Notes: generated from the letters alone by a model not told the origin. 64,000 nucleotides of DNA from Bacillus infantis NRRL B-14911 (GCF_000473245.1 NC_022524.1:3620501-3684500), one strand, 5' to 3'. Counted from the first letter of the stretch, positions 18,118 to 27,694 are shown. Program-made: numbers and translations.

Positions 18118-19125
18118 TCATTCTGAATACATGTACATCAGCCGCGGGGCATTCGGCTGTGACAACAGCTTCATCATGCCGGCCATTTCAATATCATCGC
18201 CCATCACTTTCCGCGCACCCATGCTGAACAAGGAGCCAAAGCCCATATTTTCCGAATAGCTGACTACCTGTGCACCCTTAAGCTTATGGTCTTTCTCCAG
18301 TTCATCTACAACATCTTCAAAGAAGCCGAAACCATCAATCAGATTGAGCTCTTTTGCCTGGCGGCCGTCATAGATCCGTCCGTCGGCGATTTTCCTCACC
18401 TGATCTGCCGGGATGCCCCTTCCTTCTGAAATGACTTTAACAAAGCCCTCATAAGAATTGTCGATCATAGACTGGAGGATCTCCCGTTCTTCTTCCGTCA
18501 TCTCCCTTGAAGGGCTCATAATATCTTTGTAAGGTCCACTCTTGATCGTGACAAATTCTACGCCATACTTTTCGGCAAGCCCTGCATAATTATATCCCTG
18601 CATGATGACACCCAGGGAGCCTGTCAGGGTTTCAGGACTGGCATAGATTTTTTCAGCAGGTGCTGAAATATAATAGCCGCCGGAAGCAGCCATGGACCCC
18701 ATTGATATGTACACAGGCTTTTTCGCTTCCTTCTGGATTTCCACGATCTTATCATGGATCTCCGAGCTTTCCACTACACCGCCACCCGGGGAATTCACGC
18801 GAAGAATGACCGCTTTCACACTATCATCCTCTTTAACATGGTCCAGCTTTTTCATGAAAGATTTGTGGTTATAGCCGGGACTGGCAAACAGTGAGCTGGC
18901 ATCTCCTGCATCCTGGATGGTCCCATCTACATTCAGGACGGCAATTTTCTTTGAACTGCTGCCCGGTTCAATGATTTCTTCAGAAAATGCTTCATCAACT
19001 GGAAACATATCCGCAAATGTGCTTTCGGCATTTCTAAATGCGAAAGTCGACAGCACACTAGTAATAATGGAGAAAAACAGCAGTGCAGCGGCTATTCCAA
19101 GAGCCGCCCATCTTTTCCCATTCAT
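18118..19125 (-). CDS. sppA: signal peptide peptidase SppA
   Basis: A 335-residue membrane-anchored serine protease that degrades cleaved signal peptides and, in B. subtilis, is linked to resistance to lantibiotics. The N-terminal helix is at about 8-30. The Ser-Lys dyad is Ser148 (SMAASGG) and Lys200 (SGPYKDIM), one position off the B. subtilis residues. The start at 19125 follows AAAAAAGGAGGAG; a longer reading from 19209 has no site. It is transcribed with yteJ. Confidence 0.95.
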   Translation of the reverse strand: MNGKRWAALGIAAALLFFSIITSVLSTFAFRNAESTFADMFPVDEAFSEEIIEPGSSSKKIAVLNVDGTIQDAGDASSLFASPGYNHKSFMKKLDHVKEDDSVKAVILRVNSPGGGVVESSEIHDKIVEIQKEAKKPVYISMGSMAASGGYYISAPAEKIYASPETLTGSLGVIMQGYNYAGLAEKYGVEFVTIKSGPYKDIMSPSREMTEEEREILQSMIDNSYEGFVKVISEGRGIPADQVRKIADGRIYDGRQAKELNLIDGFGFFEDVVDELEKDHKLKGAQVVSYSENMGFGSLFSMGARKVMGDDIEMAGMMKLLSQPNAPRLMYMYSE

Positions 19126-19275
19126 ATCTTCTCCTCCTTTTTTTCCTTTTCCAAGTGTTAATACGCAATAACTTTTAAAATGTTTCAAAAACATGTACAC
19201 TGATGACAATAAACGTTATTGCCGCAAAATACCAATCATACGCAAATATTATCATTTTGAATGGGAGGAATGAAA

Positions 19276-20073
19276 GTGACGCGCCGAAACTTATATTTTT
19301 ACCATAAGAAAGATTCTGAAATGATGGAAAAAGCAGGCCATCTTTATGAGCTTGCCGAAAAATACGGCTTTACCATAGTCAATGACTTTAAACAGGCTAA
19401 TATCATTGTGAGCATTGGCGGTGACGGGACATTTCTTCAGGCGGTCCGCAAGACCGGCTTCCGCGAGGACTGCCTGTACGCGGGCATCTCTACGACCGGC
19501 ACATTAAGCATGTACTGCGATTTCCATATTGATGACACATCCAAGATGGTTGAAGCGATGGCCAATGAGCAGATTGAAGTCAGAAGATACCCGACGATGG
19601 AGATAAAGGTGGATGATGAATCCTCCTTCTATTGCCTGAATGAATTCAGCATCCGGTCTGCGATCATCAAAACATTTGTTATGGATGTATTTATCGATAA
19701 TCTCCATTTCGAAACCTTCAGGGGCGACGGGATGATTGTCGCAACTCCGACAGGCAGTACAGCCTATAATAAATCGGTCAATGGCGCCATCGTTGACCCT
19801 ATGCTCCCTTGCCTCCAGGTCAGCGAACTGGCATCCCTGAACAATAACCGCTACAGGACACTGGGTTCTTCATTCATCCTGAGCAGCGGCCGCAGCCTGA
19901 CCCTCAGAGTCATCCAGGACGGCAATGACCATCCGACAATGGGAATGGACAACGAAGCACTAAGCATCCAGCATGTCGAAAAAATTGAAGCCAAACTGAG
20001 CGGCAAACAAATCAAGACTGTCAAACTTAAGGACAACTCCTTCTGGGAAAAGGTAAAGAGGAGTTTTCTATAA
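19276..20073 (+). CDS. nadK2: NAD kinase 2
   Basis: A 265-residue NAD kinase (PpnKB type) that makes NADP from NAD and ATP. The GGDGT motif is in IVSIGGDGTFLQAVR, the NE motif in CLNEFSIRS, and the glycine-rich block in VATPTGSTAYNKSVNGAIV. The GTG at 19276 (MTRRNLYFYH) is 7 bases after GGGAGG; the ATG at 19270 is too close. It is divergent from sppA. Two stacked hairpins follow the gene. Confidence 0.92.
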   Translation: MTRRNLYFYHKKDSEMMEKAGHLYELAEKYGFTIVNDFKQANIIVSIGGDGTFLQAVRKTGFREDCLYAGISTTGTLSMYCDFHIDDTSKMVEAMANEQIEVRRYPTMEIKVDDESSFYCLNEFSIRSAIIKTFVMDVFIDNLHFETFRGDGMIVATPTGSTAYNKSVNGAIVDPMLPCLQVSELASLNNNRYRTLGSSFILSSGRSLTLRVIQDGNDHPTMGMDNEALSIQHVEKIEAKLSGKQIKTVKLKDNSFWEKVKRSFL

Positions 20074-20094
20074 AAAGGCCAAGATTGTCTGAAC

Positions 20095-20144
20095 AAGTCA
20101 TGTATCCCAGGAGCCGGTTGGAATACATGACTTCCTTTTTTTTT
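20095..20144 (+). terminator. terminator after nadK2, first of a tandem pair
   Basis: AAGTCATGTATCCC and GGAATACATGACTT pair with one mismatch, followed by CCTTTTTTTTT. Confidence 0.85.
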
Positions 20145-20145
20145 C

Positions 20146-20193
20146 ACACTTATGTATCCCAGGTGCCTGATGGAATACATGACTTTCTTTTTT
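20146..20193 (+). terminator. second terminator, duplicated copy
   Basis: CTTATGTATCCC and GGAATACATGACTT repeat the previous hairpin almost exactly, again followed by a T-rich run. The right arms are the same 14 bases in both copies. Confidence 0.75.
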
Positions 20194-20278
20194 TCTCCAG
20201 CCCATAACATCAAAATACAGTTCGTCCCACAGCCAAAAAGGCTCTTTGGCCGCTCCTGCCGAGGGATGTTCAAATTAG

Positions 20279-20310
20279 AAAAAGGAAGAGGCCGCTGCCT
20301 CTTCCTTTTT
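20279..20310 (-). terminator. terminator after rarD
   Basis: AAAAAGGAAGAGGC and GCCTCTTCCTTTTT pair perfectly around CGCT. Confidence 0.9.
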
Positions 20311-21235
20311 ACATCCCCAGCCCTTTTCCATGCTTCCATTTCATATTGGCAAATAATTTCGTTCTGGACAGCGAGTAGACGGTCAAAGCAAGCCAAATGA
20401 ACAAGAATGCAACCAGATGGGTCTTTGTGAATTCTTCACCATATACGAAAATGCCGAGCAGCAGTGTCAATGTCGGGGCGATATACTGCAGATAACCCAG
20501 CATGGAAAGCGGTATTTTCTGTGCCCCTTTGGCAAAATACAGAAGCGGGATCGCAGTGGCTGCTCCTGCACCGATCAGCAGGAGATCCGTTCCTGTGGAA
20601 ATGGCCAGGAAGGACTGCTTTCCGGCTGCAAATAAATAAATCAGATATCCAAGTGCCAATGGCATGACAACCATCGTTTCGAGCGTCAGTCCAATGGCAG
20701 ATTCCACCTTGATCAGTTTCTTTGCCAAACCGTAAAGGCCAAAAGATAAAGCAAGCACAACCGCAATCCATGGAAAACGTCCATAAGAGAGGGTCATGAT
20801 AAGCACACCCGCTGCAGCCAGCAGGAAAGATACTGCCTGCACAGAGGAAAGCTTTTCTTTTAAAACAACTATTCCCAGAAGGACACTGACCAGCGGGTTG
20901 ATATAGTAGCCAAGGCTTGCTTCAATCATTTGGCCGGAATTGACTGCCCAAATGTATATGAACCAGTTGCAGCTTATGAGCAAGGAAGCAATTGTCAGAG
21001 CGAGCATTTGCTTCTTGTTGTTCCGTATTCCTCTCAATGTCCGGACAAAATCCGGCCATTTCCTGGTCAGGACAAGTACAGCCAGCATAAAGATGAAGGA
21101 CCAGAAAACCCGGCTGGCCAGGATTTCATCAGCACTCACATGATTGAGAAGCTTCCAGTAGATCGGCAGGATGCCCCATATCAAATAAGACAGCCCTGCG
21201 TACAGGGCCCCTTGTTTTACTTCAGTATCTGTCAT
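20309..21235 (-). CDS. rarD: EamA-family permease RarD
   Basis: A 308-residue polytopic membrane protein with 10 predicted helices in two EamA repeats, of the RarD type (drug/metabolite transporter superfamily). Typical blocks are YAGLSYLIWGILPIYWKLL at the N-terminus and ALGYLIYLFAAGKQ mid-protein. RarD was named for chloramphenicol sensitivity, but its substrate is not established. The binding site is modest (GAGG). It is a single-gene unit with a strong terminator. Confidence 0.88.
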   Translation of the reverse strand: MTDTEVKQGALYAGLSYLIWGILPIYWKLLNHVSADEILASRVFWSFIFMLAVLVLTRKWPDFVRTLRGIRNNKKQMLALTIASLLISCNWFIYIWAVNSGQMIEASLGYYINPLVSVLLGIVVLKEKLSSVQAVSFLLAAAGVLIMTLSYGRFPWIAVVLALSFGLYGLAKKLIKVESAIGLTLETMVVMPLALGYLIYLFAAGKQSFLAISTGTDLLLIGAGAATAIPLLYFAKGAQKIPLSMLGYLQYIAPTLTLLLGIFVYGEEFTKTHLVAFLFIWLALTVYSLSRTKLFANMKWKHGKGLGM

Positions 21236-21329
21236 TGTTGGTTAGCCTCGATTCTTTCTAATATCGAAATAATTATAAAGCCAAAAGAAAAAAACTGGCA
21301 ACCTATTCGTTTTAGCAGGATTCGCTCGT

Positions 21330-22934
21330 TTAAATCTGTCCGCGCTTATAAACGGTTTTTCCTCCTATTACTGTCTCATTGACTCGTGTACGGAGGAGTG
21401 CCTCCGGATCTTCTTCGAATATATTCCGGTCAAGGATTGTGAAATCAGCAAGATATCCTTCCTTGATCATTCCCCTGTCAACTTCATGGCAGATTGCATA
21501 TGCGCTGCCTTTTGTATATAAGGAAACAGCTTCGTACATGGATAATGCCTCCTCTTTGATATAGGCAATCCTCCCGGGGTCATCGCTGCTGGTTCTTGTA
21601 ACCGCCGAATGGATGCCGAGGAGCGGGTCAGCCTGCTCGATTGGCGCATCAGATCCGCCTGCACATGGGATGCCTTCATCAAGCAATGTTTTCCAGGCAT
21701 AACAGTAATCCATATGCTCTTCACCGATCCTGCTGATGACCCACGGAAAGTCAGAAGCCAGGAATCTTGGCTGTATATCCAGTATAAGAGGAAGCTTTTT
21801 TGCCCTTGAAATGAGTTCTTTCCGCAGTATCTGTGCATGAATGAGCCGGTCCCTGCCTTTTCCTTTCAGCGGGTATTTTTCAATGCTGTTCAGTGACATT
21901 TCAAAAGCCCTGTCACCGATGGCATGTATGGCCACCGGCATATCCAGCTCCCTGGCTTTTTTCAATAGCCCGTCAAGCTGATCCTGTGTAAAAATAGCCA
22001 CTCCTGAGGTTGAAGGATCATCCGCATACGGATGGCTCAGCAAAGCAGTCCGGCCTCCCAATGCCCCGTCTGAAAAAATCTTCATTGCACCGAATTCTAT
22101 CCACTCATCTCCGCCAAGATAATTTCCGCCCTCAAGCTTCATGTCATTGATTACCTCGTGATGGACGAGCAGGTGGGCCCGGAAAGGCAGTTTATCTTCA
22201 CCGATGACCTCCTTGAAAGTCCTATAGGTCCCATGGAAACCGCCATAATAATTAAGATCCTCAGTATGTGCCCCTGTCAGGCCCAGTGCGTAGGCATCCT
22301 GGATGGCTGCACGCATTGCCGTCTCCAGATACTCCTTTGAAGCACCAGGGAGAATAGAGAAGATCAGCTCCTGTGCCTGGTCCTTCAGCAGGCCTGATGG
22401 AAGGCCTTCTTCATCTTTTTCAATGACTCCCCCTGGAGGGCAAATGGTTTCAGGGGTAATTCCGCCTGCTACCAATGCTTTCGAATTGACTGCAATTGCG
22501 TGCCGGCAGATCCTTTTCAGGCAGACTGGATGTCCAGGGACTGCTTCATCAAGCTCCTTTGCCAGAATGGGGGCAGGGATGTCCCATAAATTTTCGTTCC
22601 AGCCCTCGCCAATGACCCAGCTGCCTTTTGAAAACTTCCCTGCATACTCTTTAACTGCCTCCAGCACTTGCGATTTTGAGGTATAACCAGACAGATCAAG
22701 CCTTATCAGCCTCTCCCCATGCCCAATCAAATGCATATGGCTGTCCACAAAACCGGGCAGCATCAGCCTTCCCTCAAGGTCCCTCATTTCAGAGGGTTTT
22801 ACCGAGAAGTTTCTTTTCAAGTCTTCCAGCGGCCCTGCCCTCAGGATCTTTCCATTCTCCGTCATAACCGCTTCGGCTTTATGCCCTTCTTCCTGAAGGG
22901 TATATATATGTCCTCCATGCCATAGTGTCCGCAT
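21330..22934 (-). CDS. ytcJ: amidohydrolase family 3 protein YtcJ
   Basis: A 534-residue metal-dependent amidohydrolase. The HxH metal motif is in LPGFVDSHMHLIGHGE, with later blocks AIHAIGDRAFEMSL, HAQILRKELI and the Asp ligand region CAGGSDAPIEQADPLLG; AHTEDLNYYGG is also family-typical. Members act on N-formimino or N-acyl compounds, but this subgroup's substrate is unknown. The start at 22934 follows AAAGGAG by 10 bases. It is not obviously in an operon; ytcI upstream has its own terminator. Confidence 0.87.
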   Translation of the reverse strand: MRTLWHGGHIYTLQEEGHKAEAVMTENGKILRAGPLEDLKRNFSVKPSEMRDLEGRLMLPGFVDSHMHLIGHGERLIRLDLSGYTSKSQVLEAVKEYAGKFSKGSWVIGEGWNENLWDIPAPILAKELDEAVPGHPVCLKRICRHAIAVNSKALVAGGITPETICPPGGVIEKDEEGLPSGLLKDQAQELIFSILPGASKEYLETAMRAAIQDAYALGLTGAHTEDLNYYGGFHGTYRTFKEVIGEDKLPFRAHLLVHHEVINDMKLEGGNYLGGDEWIEFGAMKIFSDGALGGRTALLSHPYADDPSTSGVAIFTQDQLDGLLKKARELDMPVAIHAIGDRAFEMSLNSIEKYPLKGKGRDRLIHAQILRKELISRAKKLPLILDIQPRFLASDFPWVISRIGEEHMDYCYAWKTLLDEGIPCAGGSDAPIEQADPLLGIHSAVTRTSSDDPGRIAYIKEEALSMYEAVSLYTKGSAYAICHEVDRGMIKEGYLADFTILDRNIFEEDPEALLRTRVNETVIGGKTVYKRGQI

Positions 22935-23018
22935 CTTCTTATTGCTCCTTTTCTTCCTAATTCTGCACATAAAAATCCTCTGTGCCTGCTGATCTGATTA
23001 TATCTTCTTTCGGGACAC

Positions 23019-23046
23019 AAAAAAACTGAGCTTTAAAAAAGCTCAG
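23019..23046 (-). terminator. terminator after ytcI
   Basis: CTGAGCTTT and AAAGCTCAG pair around AAA; on the minus strand TTTTTTTGTG follows. Confidence 0.85.
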
Positions 23047-23082
23047 CGAAATCTTTTTTATAGAGGATCTCCCAGCTGGATA

Positions 23083-24669
23083 CTAGCTGCGGGCAGCCTC
23101 CTCCATTTCTTTTTTCCTCAGCTCTACCCTGCGGATCTTTCCTGAGGTGGTTTTTGGAAGCTCTGAAAGAAACTCAACCCTGCGGGGATATTTATAAGGG
23201 GCAGTCAGCTCCTTTACATGCTCCTGCAAGGTATTAATGAGATCCGGCTTATCTTCCGCGATGCCATCCTGCAGGACGATAAATGCTTTGACGACTGCTC
23301 CGCGGATTTCGTCCGGGCTGGCCACGACGGCACATTCCTTGACGTACGGATGTTTGACAAGAGCATCCTCCACCTCAAACGGCCCGATTGTATATCCGGA
23401 GCTGATGATAATATCATCTCCCCTGCCTTCAAACCAGAAATACCCGTCTTCATCCTTTTTCGCTTTGTCTCCGGTCACATAATATTCACCCCTGAATTGC
23501 ATGGCGGTCCGTTCAGGATCCTTATAATAATTTTTAAATAACGCAGGGGTTTCAATATGGACGGCGATATCCCCCACTTCCCCAGGTCCGCATGCCTTTC
23601 CATCTTCATTGATGATCTCAACAGAATTGCCGGGAATCGGCTTTCCCATCGAACCAGGCCTAAGCTCCATCCCTTTTGTTATGCCGACCAGCAGGGTGTT
23701 TTCCGTCTGGCCGTATCCGTCCCGCACTTCAATATCAAAATGCTTTTTGAAAGCATCAATCACTTCGCGGTTAAGCGGCTCTCCGGCTGAGACTGCACTA
23801 TGAAGATCCGGGAGGCTGTATTCAGCAAGATTGTCGACCTTTGCCATCAGCCTGTATTCTGTCGGGGTGCAGCAAAGAACATTGACTTTATAATCCTGAA
23901 GGAGTGCAAGATATTTTTTCGGCTCGAATTTTCCTGAATACACCAGTCCTGTTCCCCCAGAACCCAGCACAGAGAGGAAAGGGCTCCATATCCATTTCTG
24001 CCAGCCGGGGCCGGCAGTGGCCCAGACAGTATCCCCCTCCTTGATGCAAAGCCAGTTGGGCCCGGCGGCACGGAGATGTGCATATGCCCAGCCATGTGTA
24101 TGTACAACTCCCTTAGGATTGCCCGTGGTACCGGAAGTATAGGACAGGAAAGCCATGTCGTCCCTGTTTGTTCCAGCAGTCTCCATGATATCAGAGGCTG
24201 CCTCCATCTTTTCATCCAGCGGAATCCAGCCCGGCACAGGCTCTCCAATCACAAATTTAGGCAGCGAAGCAGCTTCCGTAACACCTGCAAATTGCTCTGT
24301 AAACGGCGAAAAGCATACAATGGCTTTCACATCGCCATGATTGATCCTGTATTGGATATCTTTAGAGCGGAGCATCTCTGAGCAGGGAATGACTACCAGG
24401 CCCATTTTAAGTGCCGCTATGTACGTCTGGTAAGCTTCTATAAGGCGCGGGACCATGATCAGGACTACATCCCCCTGCCTTAGGCCGCTCCCAAAGAAAA
24501 CGTTTCCAATTTTATTGGCATTGGACAGGAGTCTGGAATATGTAATTTCCTTTCTTTCTCCTTCCCCGCTTTCCCACAGGATGGCAGTTCTTTCAGGAGC
24601 TTCTGCAAACTTTTCCATTTCAGAGACCAGATTATATTTTTCTGGCGCCAGCAGATCTTCACGCTTCAT
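23083..24669 (-). CDS. ytcI: AMP-forming acyl-CoA synthetase YtcI
   Basis: A 528-residue ANL-superfamily enzyme that activates a carboxylic acid as acyl-AMP and then acyl-CoA. The P-loop-like motif SYTSGTTGNPKG lies near residue 175, YGQTENTL is motif A5, YYVTGDKAKKDEDGYFWFEGR is the A7/A8 hinge, and PKTTSGKIRR holds the catalytic lysine. It resembles medium-chain acyl-CoA synthetases, but chain length cannot be told. The site AGGAGGACAT precedes the ATG. The order ytcJ-ytcI-sspA matches B. subtilis. The C-terminal lysine could be acetylated by AcuA (inference). Confidence 0.9.
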   Translation of the reverse strand: MKREDLLAPEKYNLVSEMEKFAEAPERTAILWESGEGERKEITYSRLLSNANKIGNVFFGSGLRQGDVVLIMVPRLIEAYQTYIAALKMGLVVIPCSEMLRSKDIQYRINHGDVKAIVCFSPFTEQFAGVTEAASLPKFVIGEPVPGWIPLDEKMEAASDIMETAGTNRDDMAFLSYTSGTTGNPKGVVHTHGWAYAHLRAAGPNWLCIKEGDTVWATAGPGWQKWIWSPFLSVLGSGGTGLVYSGKFEPKKYLALLQDYKVNVLCCTPTEYRLMAKVDNLAEYSLPDLHSAVSAGEPLNREVIDAFKKHFDIEVRDGYGQTENTLLVGITKGMELRPGSMGKPIPGNSVEIINEDGKACGPGEVGDIAVHIETPALFKNYYKDPERTAMQFRGEYYVTGDKAKKDEDGYFWFEGRGDDIIISSGYTIGPFEVEDALVKHPYVKECAVVASPDEIRGAVVKAFIVLQDGIAEDKPDLINTLQEHVKELTAPYKYPRRVEFLSELPKTTSGKIRRVELRKKEMEEAARS

Positions 24670-24758
24670 GTTATATGTCCTCCTAATCTGAAATTGTATC
24701 CTTATGGTTTATTATACATAATTTTTTAAAAATTTAAAAATGTATAACGAAAAGTAAA

Positions 24759-24782
24759 GGAGCAGGCTGTCAGCCTGCTCCC
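24759..24782 (-). terminator. terminator-like hairpin after sspA
   Basis: GGAGCAGGCTG and CAGCCTGCTCC pair around a 2-base loop. The minus-strand tail (TTTACTTTTCG) is only moderately T-rich. Confidence 0.6.
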
Positions 24783-24808
24783 TTGTAGCCATATTATTTA
24801 TTTTTCGA

Positions 24809-25012
24809 TTAGCGTTGGAAACCTCCAAGCTGTTGTTCAGCCATTTGAACTAAACGCTTAGTGATTTCTCCTCCTACTGAACCGTTAGCACGTGAAGTTG
24901 TTTCAGCGCCAAGGTTAACACCAAATTCAGTAGCGATTTCGTATTTCATTGAGTCAAGAGCTTGCTGTACGCCAGGTACTAGAAGCTGGTTAGAGTTGTT
25001 GCTGCTTGCCAT
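24809..25012 (-). CDS. sspA: alpha/beta-type small acid-soluble spore protein
   Basis: A 67-residue alpha/beta SASP, which coats spore DNA and protects it from UV and heat. The germination protease site lies in [18 protein letters not shown], and the second conserved block is [21 protein letters not shown]. The binding site is AAGGAGGTGA. A sigma-G promoter lies upstream, so expression in the forespore is expected. The sspA name is by synteny and family; the paralogues are very similar. Confidence 0.95.
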   Translation of the reverse strand: MASSNNSNQLLVPGVQQALDSMKYEIATEFGVNLGAETTSRANGSVGGEITKRLVQMAEQQLGGFQR

Positions 25013-25035
25013 GTGATCTCACCTCCTTGTGAGTT

Positions 25036-25066
25036 TAGAATGTGTAGAATCACATGGCTTCATACA
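25036..25066 (-). promoter_or_regulatory. sigma-G promoter of sspA
   Basis: On the minus strand TGTATG (25066-25061), 18 bases, then CATTCTA (25042-25036) fit the sigma-G consensus TGMATR-N18-CATNMTA with one mismatch. Confidence 0.75.
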
Positions 25067-25115
25067 AATTTAAATTGGTAATGTTTTCATCATCCCGTTC
25101 GAATTTTCATTCTCC

Positions 25116-26321
25116 CTAGAAAAGATCGTCCTCACTTCCACTGCCTGCTTCATACGGCTTGATGTGAATAGTTTCAATATGCTCCACAGCTTTTGCAATA
25201 AGCGCATCAAAATCAACAAAACTTTCATAATATGCTGCTTTATCAAGCTTGGGCTTCGTTTTTGGAGAAGCCGGGACAAATACGGTGCAGCAGTCATCAT
25301 ATGGCAGGATGGATATGTCATGGGTGTCAATTTCCTGTGCAATCTCAATAATATCGGTCTTGTCCATTGTTATCAGCGGGCGCAGTACCGGTGTGCTTGT
25401 CACTTCATTAATAGCGTACATGCTGTCCAGTGTCTGGCTTGCAACCTGCCCGAGGCTTTCACCGGTAATGACTGCGAGCCCGCCATGCTTTTCCCGGACG
25501 AGATCCGTAATTTTAAGCATCAGCCTTCTGGTGGTTGTCATCGTATAATTTTCAGGCACCTGCTTTTGGATGAGCTGCTGGATTTCCGTAAAAGGAACAA
25601 TGTGAAGGACCATCTGCCCTGTATATCCCGCCAGCTTTTCTGCCAGGTCAATCACCTTTTGCTTCGACCTTTCGCTGGTGAAAGGAGGGCTGTAGAAATG
25701 GACGGCTTCTACATCAAGCCCTCTCTTCATGGATAAATAGCCTGCGACGGGGCTGTCTATGCCGCCTGACAGCATGAGCATCGCCTTGCCGCCTGAGCCT
25801 GCCGGCATCCCTCCGGCTCCCTGGATATTTTCGCATGAGAGATATGCGGCTTCCGGCCTTATCTCAGCCTGGAGATTGATATCAGGCTGTTTCACATCCA
25901 CTTTCAAGCCTTCCATATTCTTCAGGATATGTGAGCCAAGTGCATGGTTCAGTTCTCCGGTGTCAAGGTGAAAGCTTTTATCCGCTCTCCGCGCCGATAC
26001 CTTGAAGGTATCTCCATCCTTGTATACCCGTTTTAAAAGTGCCAGGGCAGCTTCCTTGATTTTTTCTATATCCTTTTCCGTTTTTACAGCAGGACTGAAG
26101 GATTGGATGCCAAAAACCCCTTTGAGCTTCTCGATGATCTCGTCCCCATTTTCACCGTTAAGCTGGATGAACATCCTGTCCCTCTGGCCTTCGATCCTGA
26201 CGGCTGGGTAGCTGTGCAGAACTTTTTTAATGCTTTTTTTCAGCTTCTCGACAAACTTCCCCCTGTTTCGGCCTTTTGTTGAAATTTCTCCATAGCGGAT
26301 TAATATGCGGTCATAATTCAT
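25116..26321 (-). CDS. thiI: tRNA 4-thiouridine synthase ThiI
   Basis: A 401-residue enzyme that thiolates uridine 8 of tRNA and helps make thiamine thiazole. It has an N-terminal ferredoxin-like plus THUMP region (about 1-165) and a PP-loop ATPase with LMLSGGIDSPVAGYL. As in other Gram-positives there is no C-terminal rhodanese domain, so sulfur must come from a partner. That partner is the adjacent cysteine desulfurase, whose stop lies one base before this start codon. Confidence 0.95.
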   Translation of the reverse strand: MNYDRILIRYGEISTKGRNRGKFVEKLKKSIKKVLHSYPAVRIEGQRDRMFIQLNGENGDEIIEKLKGVFGIQSFSPAVKTEKDIEKIKEAALALLKRVYKDGDTFKVSARRADKSFHLDTGELNHALGSHILKNMEGLKVDVKQPDINLQAEIRPEAAYLSCENIQGAGGMPAGSGGKAMLMLSGGIDSPVAGYLSMKRGLDVEAVHFYSPPFTSERSKQKVIDLAEKLAGYTGQMVLHIVPFTEIQQLIQKQVPENYTMTTTRRLMLKITDLVREKHGGLAVITGESLGQVASQTLDSMYAINEVTSTPVLRPLITMDKTDIIEIAQEIDTHDISILPYDDCCTVFVPASPKTKPKLDKAAYYESFVDFDALIAKAVEHIETIHIKPYEAGSGSEDDLF

Positions 26322-27464
26322 TTATTTCATTACCTTCCTTAACTTTTTCGCTGTTTCTTCAATTGCCTGCAGCACAGCTTCTGCTTCCTCTGCTGTATTA
26401 TCATAAGAAAGGCTGATCCTGATGCTGCTTGCTGCATCCTCCTCAGGAATGCCCATTGCCAGCAGTGTCTTGCTGACTGATTTCTTCTTCGAGGAACAGG
26501 CGCTGGTGGTGGAGACATATATATTTTTTTCCTCAAGGCTATGCACAAATACTTCTGCCTTCAAGCCTGGTGCAGAAAAATTAAGAATGTGCGGGGCCGA
26601 GCCTTCAAGCGGTGTATGGACAGAGATCCCTTCAATGGATTCCAGTCCTTCCCTCAGCAAACATTTAACCCTATTAAGCTGCTCCAGTCCGATCCTGTGC
26701 CTCTCAAGGCTGATTCTGAGCGCCTTGGCCATACTGACAATTCCAGGTACATTCTCTGTACCGCTCCGCTGGTTCCATTCCTGGCTTCCGCCTGAAAACA
26801 GCGGTGAAAGCTTGACGCCTTCCCTGATGTAAAGGACACCCGTGCCCTTTAAACCGTGGAATTTATGGGCAGAAATGGTGCAAAGGTCTATTTCATTTTC
26901 TTGAAAATCAAGCGGCACCTTTGCAATTCCCTGTACATGATCCACATGGAAAAGCACTTTCGAATAAGACTTGAGCATTTTGCCGATTTCAGCAATCGGC
27001 TGAATGGTGCCAACCTCATTATTAACATGGATAACACTCACAAGAATTGTATCATGGCATAGGGCAGCCTCTATGTCCTCCGGCCTGATTCTCCCATCCT
27101 CGTCTACAGGGATATACGTAACGCGGAAACCGAGCTCTTTCAGCTGTTCAAAGGCTTCTGCCACTGACGAATGCTCTGATTCAGTCGTAATAAGATGGCG
27201 CCCCCTGCTTTTATGCATCATGGCAGTCCCTTTTACAGCCAGATTATTGCCTTCGGTTCCGCCCGAAGTAAAGAAGATTTCCTTCTGGCCGGCTCCCAGG
27301 AGCTCGGCAATCTGCAGCCTGGCTTGTGACAGGAGCTTTTCTGCCCTGCCGCCGATTCCATGCAAAGATGAGGGATTGCCAAAGTAATCTAAGGCCACCT
27401 TATTAAATGAATCCAGCACTTCTTTATATGGTTTAGTGGTTGCACTATTATCAAAGTAAATCAT
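26322..27464 (-). CDS. cysteine desulfurase (NifS/IscS-like, ThiI partner)
   Basis: A 380-residue PLP enzyme that takes sulfur from cysteine. The PLP lysine is in SAHKFHGLKGTGVLY, and the catalytic cysteine loop reads STTSACSSKKKS. N-terminal IYFDNSATTKPY is typical. The order desulfurase-thiI is that of B. subtilis nifZ-thiI, so it most likely feeds ThiI for 4-thiouridine rather than general Fe-S assembly. GAAGGGGAAG precedes the ATG. The two genes abut without a gap. Confidence 0.93.
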   Translation of the reverse strand: MIYFDNSATTKPYKEVLDSFNKVALDYFGNPSSLHGIGGRAEKLLSQARLQIAELLGAGQKEIFFTSGGTEGNNLAVKGTAMMHKSRGRHLITTESEHSSVAEAFEQLKELGFRVTYIPVDEDGRIRPEDIEAALCHDTILVSVIHVNNEVGTIQPIAEIGKMLKSYSKVLFHVDHVQGIAKVPLDFQENEIDLCTISAHKFHGLKGTGVLYIREGVKLSPLFSGGSQEWNQRSGTENVPGIVSMAKALRISLERHRIGLEQLNRVKCLLREGLESIEGISVHTPLEGSAPHILNFSAPGLKAEVFVHSLEEKNIYVSTTSACSSKKKSVSKTLLAMGIPEEDAASSIRISLSYDNTAEEAEAVLQAIEETAKKLRKVMK

Positions 27465-27653
27465 GGGTCTTCCCCTTCCTTGAAAAACCGTTTAGCCAAT
27501 AGTAAATCTTATCATACTGGGACAATGTTTTCATCTGCATAATCTTTTAGTTTTCTTTTGGAAGCAAAAGCAGAACAGAGGCAACAATAAAAATCTGAAT
27601 GTTTTGACTGTAATTCCATTCGACAAATTTCTCACTTCCTGTGTTAGTATGTT

Positions 27654-27670
27654 AAATGTTCTAAACATTT
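27654..27670. promoter_or_regulatory. 17-bp inverted repeat upstream of braB
   Basis: AAATGTT-cta-AACATTT has perfect 7-base arms and lies about 25 bases before the braB start, just downstream of a TAGTAT -10-like hexamer. It could be an operator; no known regulator is identified. The rest of 27465-27653 shows nothing certain. Confidence 0.4.
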
Positions 27671-27694
27671 CGATAGACAGTCATGGAGGTTTGT

